64,000 nucleotides of DNA from Lasiosphaeria ovina (GCA_033439765.1 JAULSN010000012.1:806001-870000); one strand, 5' to 3'. Shown: positions 21,217 through 32,416, counted from the first letter of the stretch. Translations and numbers: made by a program. Notes: generated from the letters alone by a model not told the origin.

Positions 21217-23558
21217 ATGCGCCGATTCCTCTTGCTCCTCCCGCTGGCGTCAGCGGCTGTGGCCGACGTGTCGGCAGCGTCTGCAAACTTTGCGTGGGAG
21301 CGAGTCCAGCTCGGCGGGAACGAGACGACCGCGTACCCGGACATTGCGTTTGGCGACGCGACGGGGAGCAACGCGTCGTACGCGGGGCCGCGGTGCCGCG
21401 TCGGGCCGGGCGACGCGGCGTGGCCGGCGGCCGCCGAGTGGGCGCGGTTCAACGGCACGCTCGGCGGCGCCCTGCTGAAGCCGCTGCCGCCCGGCGCCGC
21501 CTGCTACCCTGGCAGCCCCAGCTACAGCGCCGCGCAGTGCCAGTTCTTGCTGACCACGGCGCCGCTGACACGCTTCTACCCCGAGGACCCGCTGACGGTG
21601 CTCACCGCGTGGGCCGAGGGCAACACCTGCGAGGCGACGTGGTTCCCGACGGGCAACTGCACCCAGGGCGGGTATCCCGTCTACGTGGTGAACGCGTCTA
21701 CTGTGCGGCACATCCAGCTCGCGGTCAACTTTGCGCGGAACCGGAACCTCCGGCTCGTGATCAAGTGAGTGTCCCATGCTGGTTGCAGAGCAGGTTCGCA
21801 TGTTTTAATGGCAGACGCCCAGGAACTCGGGCCACGACTTCGGCGGGCGGTCGACGGGCGCAGGGGCGCTGAGCATCTGGACGCACTTTCTCAAGGATTT
21901 CGAGTTCCTGCCGCACCACACTATCGACGGGTACGTGGGCCGCGCGGCACGGGTCAGCGCGGGCATCGAGGCGTGGGAGCTGTGGAACTACATGGACAAG
22001 TACAACATGACCATGGTAGTGCCGGGCGGCGACACGGTCGGCGCGTTCGGCGGGTGGACGGCCGGCGGCGGCCACAACTCGCTCAGCTCGTCGTACGGCC
22101 TCGGCTCGGACCAGATCCTCGCCTTCCAGGTCGTCACGGCGGATGGCAGGTACCGCACCGTCACGCCGCACCAGAATGCGGATCTCTTCTTTGCCATGCT
22201 TGGCGGGGGCGGCAGTAAGTCTTGCTGTGTAATCTTCTTGAGACGAAGTTTCGTAACCAGGGGGAGTTTGCTGACATCAATGCCCGACCTTAGGCACATA
22301 CGGGGTCTTCACGTCGGCCATCGTCAAGGCCTATCCGCCGACACCCGTGACCAACCTGCCGCTGAGCTTCCAGGTCGGCGCGGGAATGTCGTTCGGCTTT
22401 GGCAACTTCTCTTTCCCCCCGGGAAATTTTTCCGGGCCCGGAAACTTCTCGTTCCCGCCGTTCCCAGGCGCGAACGGCACGTTTCCGCCACTAGGCAACG
22501 GATCGTTCCCCGGGTTCCCCTTCCCAGCCCTCAATGGGACACTGCCCGGCAACTTCAGCTTCCCGTTCCCCGGCGGCAACGGCTCGTTCCCGGGATTCGA
22601 GCCACCCGTCGTCGTCAACTCGACCGACATCTTCTGGGAGGGGTTCTGGCTGTACCAAAAGTTCGCGCCCGTGGTGTGCGACGCCGGCGGCACGCTGTAC
22701 AGCTACGTCACCAAAGTCAGCAACACGAGCTACACTTTCTCGACCACGTTCGAGATGCCCAACATGACGCCGCAGGAAGTGCAGGATCTCGTCGACCCGC
22801 TGTTCAAGGGGCTCAACAGGCTGGGCATCCCCGTGGCCAACAAAGTCCCCGAAACAACGGCGGCCTTCGCGCCAGCCGCTCGAACCGGGGCTGGGAGCTC
22901 GCCGGGCAATATTTATTTCGGCTCGCGGCTGTTCCCGCGCGCCAACTGGGACAACGACACCATCTACAACACGACGCTGGCGGCGATCCGCACTGTCGTC
23001 GAGGCCGGCTACACGTTCCACGGGATCAACCACCAGCCGACGTACAAGATCGCCGGGTTCCCAGGCAACACGACGGCCATCAGCCCCAACTGGCGCGCGG
23101 CCATCATGCACGCCGACATCTTCGACTACTCGCTGTTCGGCGGTGGCGGCGGCGGCGGCGGCTTCGGCGGGGCATCGTCTGCACCGGCGTCCCCAGAAGC
23201 CGTCAAGGCGGGCCACGCCAAGTTCAACAGCTACATGGACGTGATCCGCGCGGCGACGCCGGCGGGCGGGTCCTACTTCAACGAGGCCGACGTGCAGGAG
23301 CCCAACTGGCAGCGCAGCTTTTTTGGTGCCAACTACGCGCGCCTCGCCCGCGTCAAGCGCGCGCGTGACCCTTGGGGGTTGTTCTGGGCGCCCACCATGC
23401 CCGGCAGCGAGGCCTGGGCTGTCACCACAGCCGACGGCCTGCCCACGCAGAACGGCCCGCTGTGCCAGACGGGGTTTGTCGAGGGCGACGGCGAGGGACT
23501 GGGAGGCGGAGAGGGGCAGCCGGAGAAGATTGTGAGGGCGGTTGGGAGGAGGGGTTGA
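21217..23558 (+). CDS. Secreted FAD-linked oxidoreductase (BBE-like), 3 exons, 734 aa
   Basis: Extracellular or vesicular flavin oxidase of the FAD_binding_4/BBE class; many relatives act in secondary metabolism or oxidise sugars and alcohols. Exons: 21217-21764, 21823-22214 and 22294-23558. It starts with signal peptide MRRFLLLLPLASAAVA. The FAD domain has FARNRNLRLVIK spliced to NSGHDFGGRS, whose His187 is the usual covalent FAD attachment site. AFGGWTAGGGHNSLSS and GLGSDQILAFQVV follow. The end carries the berberine-bridge block (NYARLARVKRARDPWGLFWAPT). It is about 130 residues longer than typical members. The main reason is a low-complexity insert (about residues 340-410) of repeated NFSFP, NGTFP and NGSFPGF units, many of them N-glycosylation sequons, plus a Gly run near 23140. 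Confidence 0.92.
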
Positions 23559-25442
23559 GTTGTGGCCCTGTGGTCGTGTGCCGTGACTTGAACAGGAGCA
23601 GGATGCATGCTGTGTACATGGGGATGGTTGAGCTGGACCTTGAACTTTGCTGGGTGTCGATCTTGTATAGCTCCTTGAGAACCGTAAAGGCCACGCTGCT
23701 TCGTGGTCTCTTTCACAGGCGATAGCGAAATCTGGTTGGCCGCTCTATCATAGCATGCTATTTAGGTCCGCCAGAGGATCGGATTTATCAAACCTTGGCG
23801 TGGAGTTCTGCAGGTCTTGTTCGTAGTCGTCTGTTCTCTCGGCAAGATCTTTGTTTCCAAATACGGTCGAGCCCGTCTGTTGGATCTAATCGACTCAACC
23901 GATAATCTGCGAGAGAGCCGGATCAAGTTCGGCGTTTGTTAACTTCCTGTTCACGCTCACTTGAAGCTTTGTTGTTCTGGAGTAGAATGCAAGAGTAGCG
24001 CAACGAGGTCCTCCCAAATTTGTTGGCCGGGTATCAGTCATCAGTTGAGTCTCGAACGTGCTGGTGCAAGTCCTGAACGGCTCGGGATAGTAGGTTCGCT
24101 GAACAATACTGAAACATTTCCCATTGTCCACAAGTTTCATCGAGGACCTTGTTATTTGGCGCAACCACCTCTTCAACAACTCCTTTTCCTTCCTGTACTG
24201 CTTCTTGTGGTCTCGCCTTTCGTCAGCTCTAAGACGTCAGGCACGGTGGTCTCCTGGGTTCCATCGTTTTCTTTTCCAACTAGTTGTTATTGCATGACGA
24301 AGAGGCTCAGTTGTCCTTCTCATGGCATCCTCAAGGTCATGCAAGCCTAGCTGACAGGCAAATGGGATTCCGCATGGAATTGGTCCAACTGTGGCACCAA
24401 AGTAGATCGGTAGACTACAACAAGCCGATAATGCGATCGACGTCGTGCTTCCCGTTCCACCAGGAACTGAGTTCTAATTGGTCTCGGCACAAGTTCGTTG
24501 TAGAATAGAAAGTTTTACTAAAAGAGACAAGAATTTAGTTAGAGGTTAAAATACACCGTAACTAGAGCTAGGGAATGCAGACTTGAGTTAGTGAACTACT
24601 GGCATTTGGTCCGCTAAGTGTAGGAATTGTGAAAGCACATCAGAACTTCTCTCAGTAAAGAGACTTATAGCCCTGAGAAACCCTCGAGGACAACTGGAGT
24701 GCAATATTCCTCCTAGTCTGTGAATCGGTCTAGCACACATAAAGTGTCTAATCTCCGTGATTTGTAATCTTATATAGTGCGTTTAGTATTCGCATCTATT
24801 CCTAGCTCGTTAGTTAACTAACTTCACCGCAAACCTTTTAGAGTGATTGGATGGCGTTTCGCAAAGGTTCCTCCATCCCCTAACGAGGTAAGATCTTTTT
24901 GTATGTAGGAATTCCTCGTCGAGGCACCTCAGAGACTTCGCAGCGTTTGATGTGCAACCCTGATACTAGTAGTCCATATAGACAATACATGAAACCTAGG
25001 TATGCATCGGGATGCACAGCCGTGAAATACATCTAGTGCTTTGAGCTATCATGCAAGTCGGGAAATCAGGGGGGTCTGGCCACCCCATCCCCACAAAGAA
25101 GCTAGAGAAGAACAATGCGAGGATCTAGGGACAGTCGGGAATGCAGCAGCAACCGCTGCCACAAACACATTGGACTTGCTTGTGCCAGGACTCGGGGGCT
25201 TCGGCAGAGATGAGGATGTGCCCTCCAAAACCGATTCGTATTTATAATCCCATCAAAGGCAGGTTCGAGCAGAATGGCGCAGACGATAAGCAGGTGGTAT
25301 AGCCTGAGCGAGAGAAACTGAGGTCAGTGTCTGGTTTTGTAAACGGCCGGAGTAAACGAATAAAGATAGTGTACATGCTTACAAAGCATTATCACCAGGC
25401 CAGCGCAGTGTTTTTTCTCATAGTACACACCGCACCGAAGCC
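23559..25442. other. Long AT-rich intergenic region, possible decayed repeat
   Basis: No gene is supported. From about 24500 to 25000 the sequence is AT-rich with many TAG/TTA words, as in mutated repeat DNA. Read on minus, 24330-24750 is loosely LTR-like, but no second copy, target duplication or coding remnant was found. Open frames are short and motif-free. Confidence 0.45.
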
Positions 25443-26187
25443 TCATTTCCACCAGTGGTGTGACACGTCCCAGACGATGGTGCGGCGGCCGGCATTGTCG
25501 GGGTCGGCGTCGACGACGTGCTTCGTCATCTTAATGCCGCCCTGCAGCAGGATGACCTCGAGGCCGCCAAAGAACTTCTCGGTGGCGGTGGTCAGGACGT
25601 GCTGGGAGTAGAGCATGCGGATGGCGCGGCGCTGGGGGCGGGGCAGGCGCTTCTCCTTGACGACGTAGCGGTCCATGACGTGGGGGCTCTCGAAGGACCA
25701 GGCGTTCATGCTGTAGGGCAGCAGGGCCGTCTCGTGGTACAGCTGGCGGCACACGGGCGAGAGCAAGGTCATGCCGCGGGGCTCGGTGCCGGTGCCGGTG
25801 CCGGTGCCGGTGCCGGGGGCGGGGGCGGTCCAGGGGTTCTGGATGGTGTCAAGCAGGCGGCACCAAAAGCCGCCCTCGACGGGCCGCCGCGGCTTATGTT
25901 CCCATCGCTTGTAGCACACGTTGATCTGGCCGACCGAGAGGACGAGTTCGTAGATGCGGTTGCGCAGCTCGGGCGGCAGCCGGAAGAAGAGCGAGACCTG
26001 CTGGTTGCGCTCCCATCTGCGACACGAGAGGGGCAAGTAAGCAAATATTTGGGCATTTATTTGGGCAATTGGTTGTGAAGGACAGGACGACAACAACTCA
26101 CAGCTCCAGCTCGAGCGAGCCCGGCTTCGGAAACGACTTGTGCAGTTCGTGGCGGACCTTGCGCTGGCGCTCCTTGTTCTGCTGCAT
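25443..26187 (-). CDS. 2EXR-domain (F-box-like) protein, 2 exons, 219 aa
   Basis: Exon 1 (26187-26102) starts MQQNKERQRKVRHELHK and ends GSLELEL. Splicing over 26101-26017 (GTGAGT ... CGCAG) joins WERNQQVSLFFRLPPELRNR, the 2EXR signature that resembles an F-box. Downstream are LLSPVCRQLYHETALLPYS and FSFESPH-like positions (WSFESPHVMDRYV), the usual family order. A GT-dipeptide run (GTGTGTGTGTE) from GGTGCC repeats near 25790 is specific to this copy. The family is large in filamentous fungi and its function is largely unknown, with possible protein-interaction or ubiquitin-ligase adaptor roles. A frame continues upstream to 26340, but the start is placed at the ATG beside the charged N-terminus. 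Confidence 0.82.
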
Positions 26188-27025
26188 GTTCGCTTCGCCG
26201 CGCGACGCTCGACGACGTCGAGTGTGGAGGTCCGCGGCCAGGCGACGTGCGGTCAAGCATGCGTCTGTCGACGCCAGAAAACTCCGCCCTGGCCCCACTG
26301 ATGCGCGTTCCCGCCGCTTGGTCCGATGGGGCTGGCCCACCCTGTTGATGGGCTAGTCCATATTAGGTTAGCGTGGTCTGTTGTGTAATGCAATTCAATA
26401 TCAATACGGTAATGTTTTACCCTGGAGACGACCAAACTCGTGGAGGCCAAACAACAAAGTTGGGAATCAAAAATCATTCATAATTATAAAGAGGCGCTAT
26501 TGAACATTCTACTCAAAACCTTGCTCTATGTGTCCGCATGCTGGATATATATATTGAATTTGAGAAAGATTCTGTCTTCTGTTTTTGGTGTAACCATGAA
26601 ACAAAAACAGCCACTTGGTCGACTGCTTCGGTGTGGGAACCGTAGCCAATTAGTAGGCTACCTTGGGGGACGATACTAAATATTTTGAGTCTCGCTGTAG
26701 CGTGACCGACTGGACTTATCATGGGGCCAACTGAGCTGTCCTTGCGCGCACCCCGCAGCACGGGAACACTGTCTGTATGGACTTCCCTGCTGGATATTTG
26801 TTTCGTCTGGAGTGTGGCTACTATTCTGGTGGGGTATACTAGTACGTACGTCGAAAACCAAATCACCCCAGAGACTGGTGGCTCGACAAATCCAGAACCG
26901 CAACGCCAAGGAAGAGACAGCGACTAAAAGTTTACCAAGCGTCAACACAAACACGTCCGCGGTACACCTTCACCTTATCTTCTCCACCTTACCTGAAGTA
27001 TACCTGCAATCAAAATACCGCCGAC
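26188..27025. other. Divergent promoter region between two 2EXR genes
   Basis: Non-coding as far as can be seen. It serves as the shared upstream region of the minus gene ending at 26187 and the plus gene beginning at 27026. Confidence 0.6.
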
Positions 27026-27769
27026 ATGAGGATTCTTCCATTCCACCAGTTCTCCACTGCCAGGCCTACCTGGCAGCCCAGAACAAGACACAGTCAGCCA
27101 GAGCTGAGACCCGCGAGGAGGCCCCCTGCCACAAAACCCCCTCGATCCCTCCCGACCATCGTTCGCCTGTATTCAGGCGACTTCATCTACTTTGAGCGCT
27201 TGCCTGCCGAGATGCGGCTCATGGTCTGGAACGAGCTCCTCAACACCATCGCCAACGAGCTGTACATCGACCAAGACCGGGGCGGCCTCATTCGAGTCCG
27301 CGAGAACCCGGCCATCACCGACATCGCCCTCAGCTGCCACGAGGCCCACGCCGTGGCGCGCCACATCTTCCCTGCTCTCAACAAGCGCGAGAGCCTCAGC
27401 CGCCGCATCACCCTCCTCACCCGTCTCAGCTTCGCAACTGAGAGCCCCCTTTATCAGAAGCCGTGGATGTCCTTCTTCACCACGGCAGAGAAGGCGAGGA
27501 TCCGCTACATGCACCTCGACGTGTCCGACTTCTGCGACGGGTATGAGAAGTGGCAATCGGAGACGCGCAACCAGCTCGACATGATTCATCTTGTAATCTG
27601 CAAGAAATTCGCCAACCTCGAGAGGGTGGACGTGAAAGCCCAGGACGATTGGGCCGAGTACGACTACCGCGACTCCAATCGCGACATGGACCCATGCCCC
27701 CACTGTGACAGAGTCGCCCGCCAGGAAGCGGAGAGACGTGCCTTGAAGGACAGCTGCGATATCATGTAG
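27026..27769 (+). CDS. 2EXR-domain (F-box-like) protein, single exon, 247 aa
   Basis: Starts MRILPFHQFSTARP with a basic, Pro/Arg-rich leader of about 50 residues. The 2EXR block follows: FIYFERLPAEMRLMVWNELL, then ITDIALSCHEAHAVARHIFP and LVICKKFANLERVDV. The C-terminus has a CPHC pair (residues about 228-231) and a charged tail. It diverges head-to-head from the other 2EXR gene but differs from it in sequence, so this is a family cluster rather than a recent duplicate. The leader could contain an unrecognised mis-start; an internal Met near residue 62 is alternative but would cut the domain. Confidence 0.8.
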   Translation: MRILPFHQFSTARPTWQPRTRHSQPELRPARRPPATKPPRSLPTIVRLYSGDFIYFERLPAEMRLMVWNELLNTIANELYIDQDRGGLIRVRENPAITDIALSCHEAHAVARHIFPALNKRESLSRRITLLTRLSFATESPLYQKPWMSFFTTAEKARIRYMHLDVSDFCDGYEKWQSETRNQLDMIHLVICKKFANLERVDVKAQDDWAEYDYRDSNRDMDPCPHCDRVARQEAERRALKDSCDIM

Positions 27770-27961
27770 AGGGGACCTGAACTCTCGAACCGATATGGAT
27801 AGCCGCGATGGCGGTGATACACCGCCGCCGACGGGACACGGAGGCTTGTACATCATCTCTCTTGGGATAATAAGACTTCCCTAGTCCTTACTTTCGATGT
27901 TACTAGAAAAAGGGCGGTGGTCGTGGTGGACAATGTGGCGGTGGTTATATCCCGAGATAGG

Positions 27962-28982
27962 ATGTCGGACCCTCACGGTATAGAGCGGGGGCTAGATTTT
28001 GGAGTCTACGAGAAGCTGCCCTTACAGTCCCACATGATATCCACTGTGCTCGGTATGGTTCAGTCCCGGCGGGATCTCACAACTCCCCTGAGGCTTCCCG
28101 ACGGCAGCACGGTATTTCCCGGAGACGCATTAGTGCCACTAGAGATCAGAACCTTCGAGTACCAGCTCACCGACCTGGCGACTCGAAGACAGACCTCTCG
28201 GCGTACGGACGAACTCCTAACCCGACTGTATACGGCACCTGACGAGCATGATCCTGAGAGCACGGGGTCTATCATATGGGCGAGATGGCGACAGCTAATC
28301 TCGATCGCCACCGACTGGCACTGCGATGCCCTGTTTTCGAAAGAAATCTCTCGGCGCACAGACGAACTTCTCACGCGATTATACACGGCACCCGACGAGC
28401 ATGATCCTGAAAGCACAGGCTCTATCACATGGGATAGATGGCGACAGCTCATCTCGATCGCCACTGACTGGCACTGCGACGCACTGTTTTCGAAACGCGA
28501 CACTCGCGATGAACCCCAGAACAGTCCGCAAGTTCTTTTCGGCGACCGGCTTAAAGGAAGAAGAAGCTGTCCCGGCCGCCAGGAACAAGAACAACGCGCC
28601 CACCCCGAAGAAGAGGAACTCGGGTCTCGCGGAAGTTCGGCAGGCAATAGGCATAAAAAACCACGAGCCAGTTGTCGGTATCCGCCACATCCAGGGAATC
28701 ACCGGGGGTTCAGCCGACCAGGGCGCGATGTTCAAGTACTTGATCACTATCGTGAGCAAGTTCAGGGGTTTCCCGGTACCCCAGACGCATTTCCGCACAC
28801 TGTGGAACATCTGCGAGTCGCCTCTGCTCATCAAGTTTGCGCTCTACGCGCTGGAGTGCGCCGAAGACGGCACAAAATTAGCTGCCCGAGACCCAGGCCA
28901 CTGGCGTTGGATGGGGGTTTTCATTAGCATAGAGGCTGACTATCAGTACGTTCATTTGGGGTTTGGGGTATATCTTACATAA
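27962..28982 (+). pseudogene. Unrecognised gene with in-frame tandem duplication and a reading-frame change
   Basis: A frame from the ATG at 27962 (MSDPHGIERGLDFGVYEKL) runs through LRLPDGSTVFPGDALVPLE and two adjacent copies of a 51-residue unit. It then becomes compositionally random after about 28500. A different frame from the ATG at 28509 (MNPRTVRKFFSATGLKEEE) looks protein-like through FKYLITIVSKFRGFPVPQTH to ISIEADYQ, where GTACGT may be a donor. There is no good intron between the two, so either they are two genes or one gene has a frameshift near 28490-28510. I do not recognise the family. Confidence 0.45.
28195..28500 (+). repeat. 153-bp tandem duplication (51 codons x 2)
   Basis: Units 28195-28347 and 28348-28500 each encode SRRTDELLTRLYTAPDEHDP and end DWHCDALFSK. 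Most differences are silent third-base changes, so the duplication was under protein-level constraint after it arose. Confidence 0.9.
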
Positions 28983-29519
28983 ATGACTATCACTGAATTA
29001 CTACGACGACAAAAAATGGTAATAAATACCGAAAGTAGACGTGAATGTGAGGTTCCTGCCATGGCTCACTAACTCCAGTTCCACAGCCTGTATCCAAAGT
29101 GAATTATAAAATAAAATAATAAATTGACTAACAGTAGAATCCTGATACAAAAGCCGCTATAGCTCTCATTCTTCGACAACTTTTTACCGGCAGCTCTTGA
29201 ACCTCGCCCTCGTCCTCGTCCTCTTCCTCAATCTTGATCATCATCCTCCTCCTCCTCCTCCAGAACCAGAGGCGTTAAATATCAAATGACCGCCGTCGGC
29301 GATGTGTCGCCCACGCCAACCGGCAACCATATCTGTGCGGCAGGGGCGGCTGCCTGGCGCCGGCTACTACTACTGCCGGCTATGGGGCGGCAGAAGGCCA
29401 CACCGACAGTGGGCAGCGGTGGGACACTCCGGCCGCACCGACATTGTCAAGTGATGTTGCTGCTGGCTGCTGCTGGCCTGCTGCCACCGCGCCCGACTCC
29501 TCCTACCACCACCCCACAC

Positions 29520-29746
29520 GCGGACGAGCACGTCAATTTGCTCTAGCATCTTTCACTGCGGTGAACATGCGGACGCTGCCGGGCGCTAGAACTGACCGGG
29601 CGGGCGGAGCCGACCCATCGGCCGAGGCTCTGGATCGACCCCAACCCAACCCGCTCAGCGCGTGTGTACAAAACCAGGACGCGGACGAGCACGTCAATCT
29701 ACTCTAGCATCTTTCACCGCAGTGAACATGCGGACGCTACCGGGCG
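29520..29746. repeat. Direct repeat pair, 66 bp, 161 bp apart
   Basis: 29520-29585 and 29681-29746 both begin GCGGACGAGCACGTCAAT and end GGACGCTRCCGGGCG, with five differences, all transitions. They lie in GC-rich non-coding DNA. Confidence 0.85.
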
Positions 29747-29860
29747 GCAGGCCGTGACAGGGCGGAGGGCGGGTCTAGTGCCAGCAGCCGCGGTGACAAA
29801 TCCTCAAACTGCCCCTGACTAAATGTCGGTGGGTCGGCCGGGAGGAGCGACAACCCCATA

Positions 29861-30400
29861 ATATGGTGATGCGTCTCGTTGTTCTTCAGGGCACACGCCC
29901 GTGTTGAGCCGGGGCAACAACACACGCTAGTCAGGGCTATATGTCAAGGGTGGCAGCCCTGCGTCCTAATATGCGCAGGACGATATAACTCTGTTCCAGG
30001 GCCCTCTTCCTTTTCTAGAAAACATCAATCTTTACATCCTCTTTCCGGGCCTACGGCTCGTTCTGGTCCTGTTGTTGTTCTTTTTGTTGTGTCGTGGTGC
30101 CTTTTCACCGCTTCACCAGGAGTGACGCCGACATGATATGGGGATGCGTCTCTTTGTTCTTCAGGACAGACGCCTCCATCCCCCGGGATGGGTGGATGGA
30201 CGGCGGCAGAACAGGCCGGTTTGATTTCAGGCATGTATCTGCTGGATCGGTTGTGCTCGGATGTTGACGAGGGGATAAGTGGCCCAAAACGCAAGTCAGG
30301 GCCGTCTTCCTTTTCGAAAGGAAAACATCGATTTTCGGCCCCCCTTTCCGAGCGCTCGGCTCGCCCAAATGCCCTGCCTTTGACCTTGTTTCGTTCCTGG
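29861..30400. repeat. Imperfect tandem segment, period about 275 bp
   Basis: 29861-29900 and 30136-30176 share TATGG-GATGCGTCTC and TGTTCTTCAGG. About 130-170 bp further on, both have CTCTTCCTTTTC or GTCTTCCTTTTC followed by AAAACATC and a CTTTCCG block. The copies are clearly related but strongly diverged. On minus both encode a short LKN-ETH-HIM peptide. No gene is recognisable. Confidence 0.65.
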
Positions 30401-30650
30401 GCCATGTTGTTGTTGTGGTGTTGTGGAAGGCGGAGCTTTCACCTTCAATATAAAGCCCCTTTGCCCCTTCTTATATATAGAGAGAAAACAATGGGCCGAT
30501 TGAGTTTGACACCACGGCACGGCGCGAGTCTTCTCGGTGTACATGTCATCGGCAAATCCATGGTTATGCCAAACCTTGACGGCTCCGGGCCGTTCAAGCG
30601 GCCGGAATGTGATGCGCCAGTTGTAGCATGATTCGAGAACCTTTCGTGTT

Positions 30651-30703
30651 GGACTTGTGCTTCGTGCTTCCGCCGGGTATTGGCTTTTTCTTCATGACCA
30701 ACT
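30651..30703 (+). repeat. Copy of the 5' leader of the RRM-like gene at 52.1 kb
   Basis: The core from GACTTGTGCTTCGT to GGGTATTGGCTTTT differs at one base from the minus-strand leader at 52222-52168. The match continues less well to a GACCAAC word. Here it is not followed by an RRM gene. Confidence 0.7.
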
Positions 30704-30739
30704 TTAATCTGAATACCTCATATAGAACACAACGCTCTT

Positions 30740-31075
30740 TCAACCACTTCCACAACCTTCTTCACGGAGTCTTGTCGGCAGCTTTTGGCGGTGTTTTGGC
30801 GATTGAAATCAAGTTGTGAGTGGGTGGATATTGCGAAGGTGTGGATCTAGTGCAGAGTGAACAGACGTGCGACCGTGGTGCCGTTGCCTGAGCCTTGGAG
30901 GAGGGCATCTCGTTGACAGCTTTGGGTGGCATCTTGGCAGCCGATAAATTATGTTATGAGTTGATGGATATCGCGGCAAGGTGCGAAGGTGTAGATTGAC
31001 CCTAGACTGGAGAGACCGTGGGACAGTTGCCAGAGTCTTGGAGGGGGGCATCTTGTCCGCAGCTTTGGGTGGCAT
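30740..31075 (-). pseudogene. Three tandem relics of the histone H2B 5' end
   Basis: On minus, the unit starting at 31075 reads MPPKAADKMPPSKTLATVP, close to the ascomycete H2B N-terminus (MPPKAADKKPASKAPAT). A second unit starting at 30932 reads MPPKAVNEMPSSKAQATAP. A third aligned at 30794 reads TPPKAADKTP, with its ATG replaced by ACA and a stop soon after. The spacings are 143 and 138 bp. Only the N-terminal tail is present; the histone fold is absent from all three. The units also share flanking words such as GGATATYGCG. Confidence 0.65.
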
Positions 31076-32416
31076 TTCGATGATTGAGATTGATGTCACA
31101 TACAACGGTATGCATAATGAGGGCAAAAGAGTGCTTGTATTAGGAAGAAGAAAGGAAGGTGTGCATAGCCTAGATCCTGTAAGCTCTCCTTTCCTAGCTA
31201 GCAAGCGTGAACGTGCGCTTCGAGGTTGTCGTTGAGCTTCGCGAGGCCTGTGCTAGTCTTCCGAACCGCGAGGCTGCGGAATCAGCCTAAGCCCAGAATA
31301 CTATTAGCTACTGTCTCTCCTTTGGTCATCACACCAGGTTTGGAAGGCAATTTACAGGACGGGCCTCTCCATTTTGGCTTTCTCGGCTTGGAGTACCCAA
31401 GCCACCACAGTCTCGATCTCCTGCGGAGAGTAGACGAAGAGGCAGGGTATCAGCGAGGCAAGCTAAGCCGCGAGGACAAAGTGACAGCCTATCGCCGCCC
31501 ACGCAAATCTCGACTGGAACATGTTAGATCGCAGGGCTCTTTCCTCAGTGCGGTGAACAATGGCTTGGTGCCACTTGGCTAGGTTGATGACAATGGCAGC
31601 ACATACGACGAGGATGAAGCGGTCTAGAAAGATTAAAGATCACGGTTCTTCTATCGCTGGTGTACCACTGACACCCGTTTTCAAAAATGAATGTCAAGAG
31701 GAAGGTGGAACGGTGAATGTGAGGGGCACGGAATGGTCGCAAACAACTGCAATGTAGAGTGCTCCGAGGGCAGGGGTGACCGGACAGCAGGAAGGTGGGG
31801 TTTTGTCGGAATAGTCGAAGAAGAAAGTGGAGGAGGGCAGAAGGGTGCGATTCAAGTACGGGCAGCGAGTGGAATTAAATAATTGACGATGATGGATGGA
31901 ATTATTGCGCTCGGGAGGATAGGGATACGGTAGGTAGGGCTGGAAGGAGTAGCCAACGCGGGCGGTTCAGTGAAGAATGAGGGGGACAACGACTTGCGAG
32001 AGGAGGCTGGACCGTTGTGGGAATCAGGATGTTGGAGCGCGGCGATCAAATAAGAGAAAACAGAATGCAGAGTGTGCTGCTGAAGGTGCTCGCTCACCTT
32101 TATCGTCGAGATCGACATCACCTGTGCCCTCGGGCGGCTCACCACCACCGGCTGACGAGAGGGTCTGAAGAAGAAGGAAGAGTGGAAGAATGAAACCTGT
32201 GCCCGGCGGTGGGCTGTACCGGGGTGGCGTGGGAGCCCACCTACCCAGAAGGAAACCGCGCCCACCCACACGCCCACTGTCCCCCGAACACCGCCCTCTC
32301 CCCTACAACTTTCCCTACACCCCCCTCCCTCGCAGCCTTCCTACACGCCCCCTACACACACCCTGGCCTGCTCTGAGTCCCCACCGCGCCCTTCCAAGGG
32401 CCCCCTCCAAGAATTA
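31076..32416. other. Repeat-rich spacer, no gene seen
   Basis: Mixed-composition DNA between the H2B relics and the U1-like locus. A minus frame over 31852-32160 and a Pro-rich plus frame over 32190-32530 have no recognisable domain; the latter overlaps the snRNA promoter. Confidence 0.5.

Noticed and set aside
24330..24800. LTR-like AT-rich stretch read on minus
   Set aside because: No paired LTR, target duplication or gag/pol remnant was found. The resemblance is only compositional.
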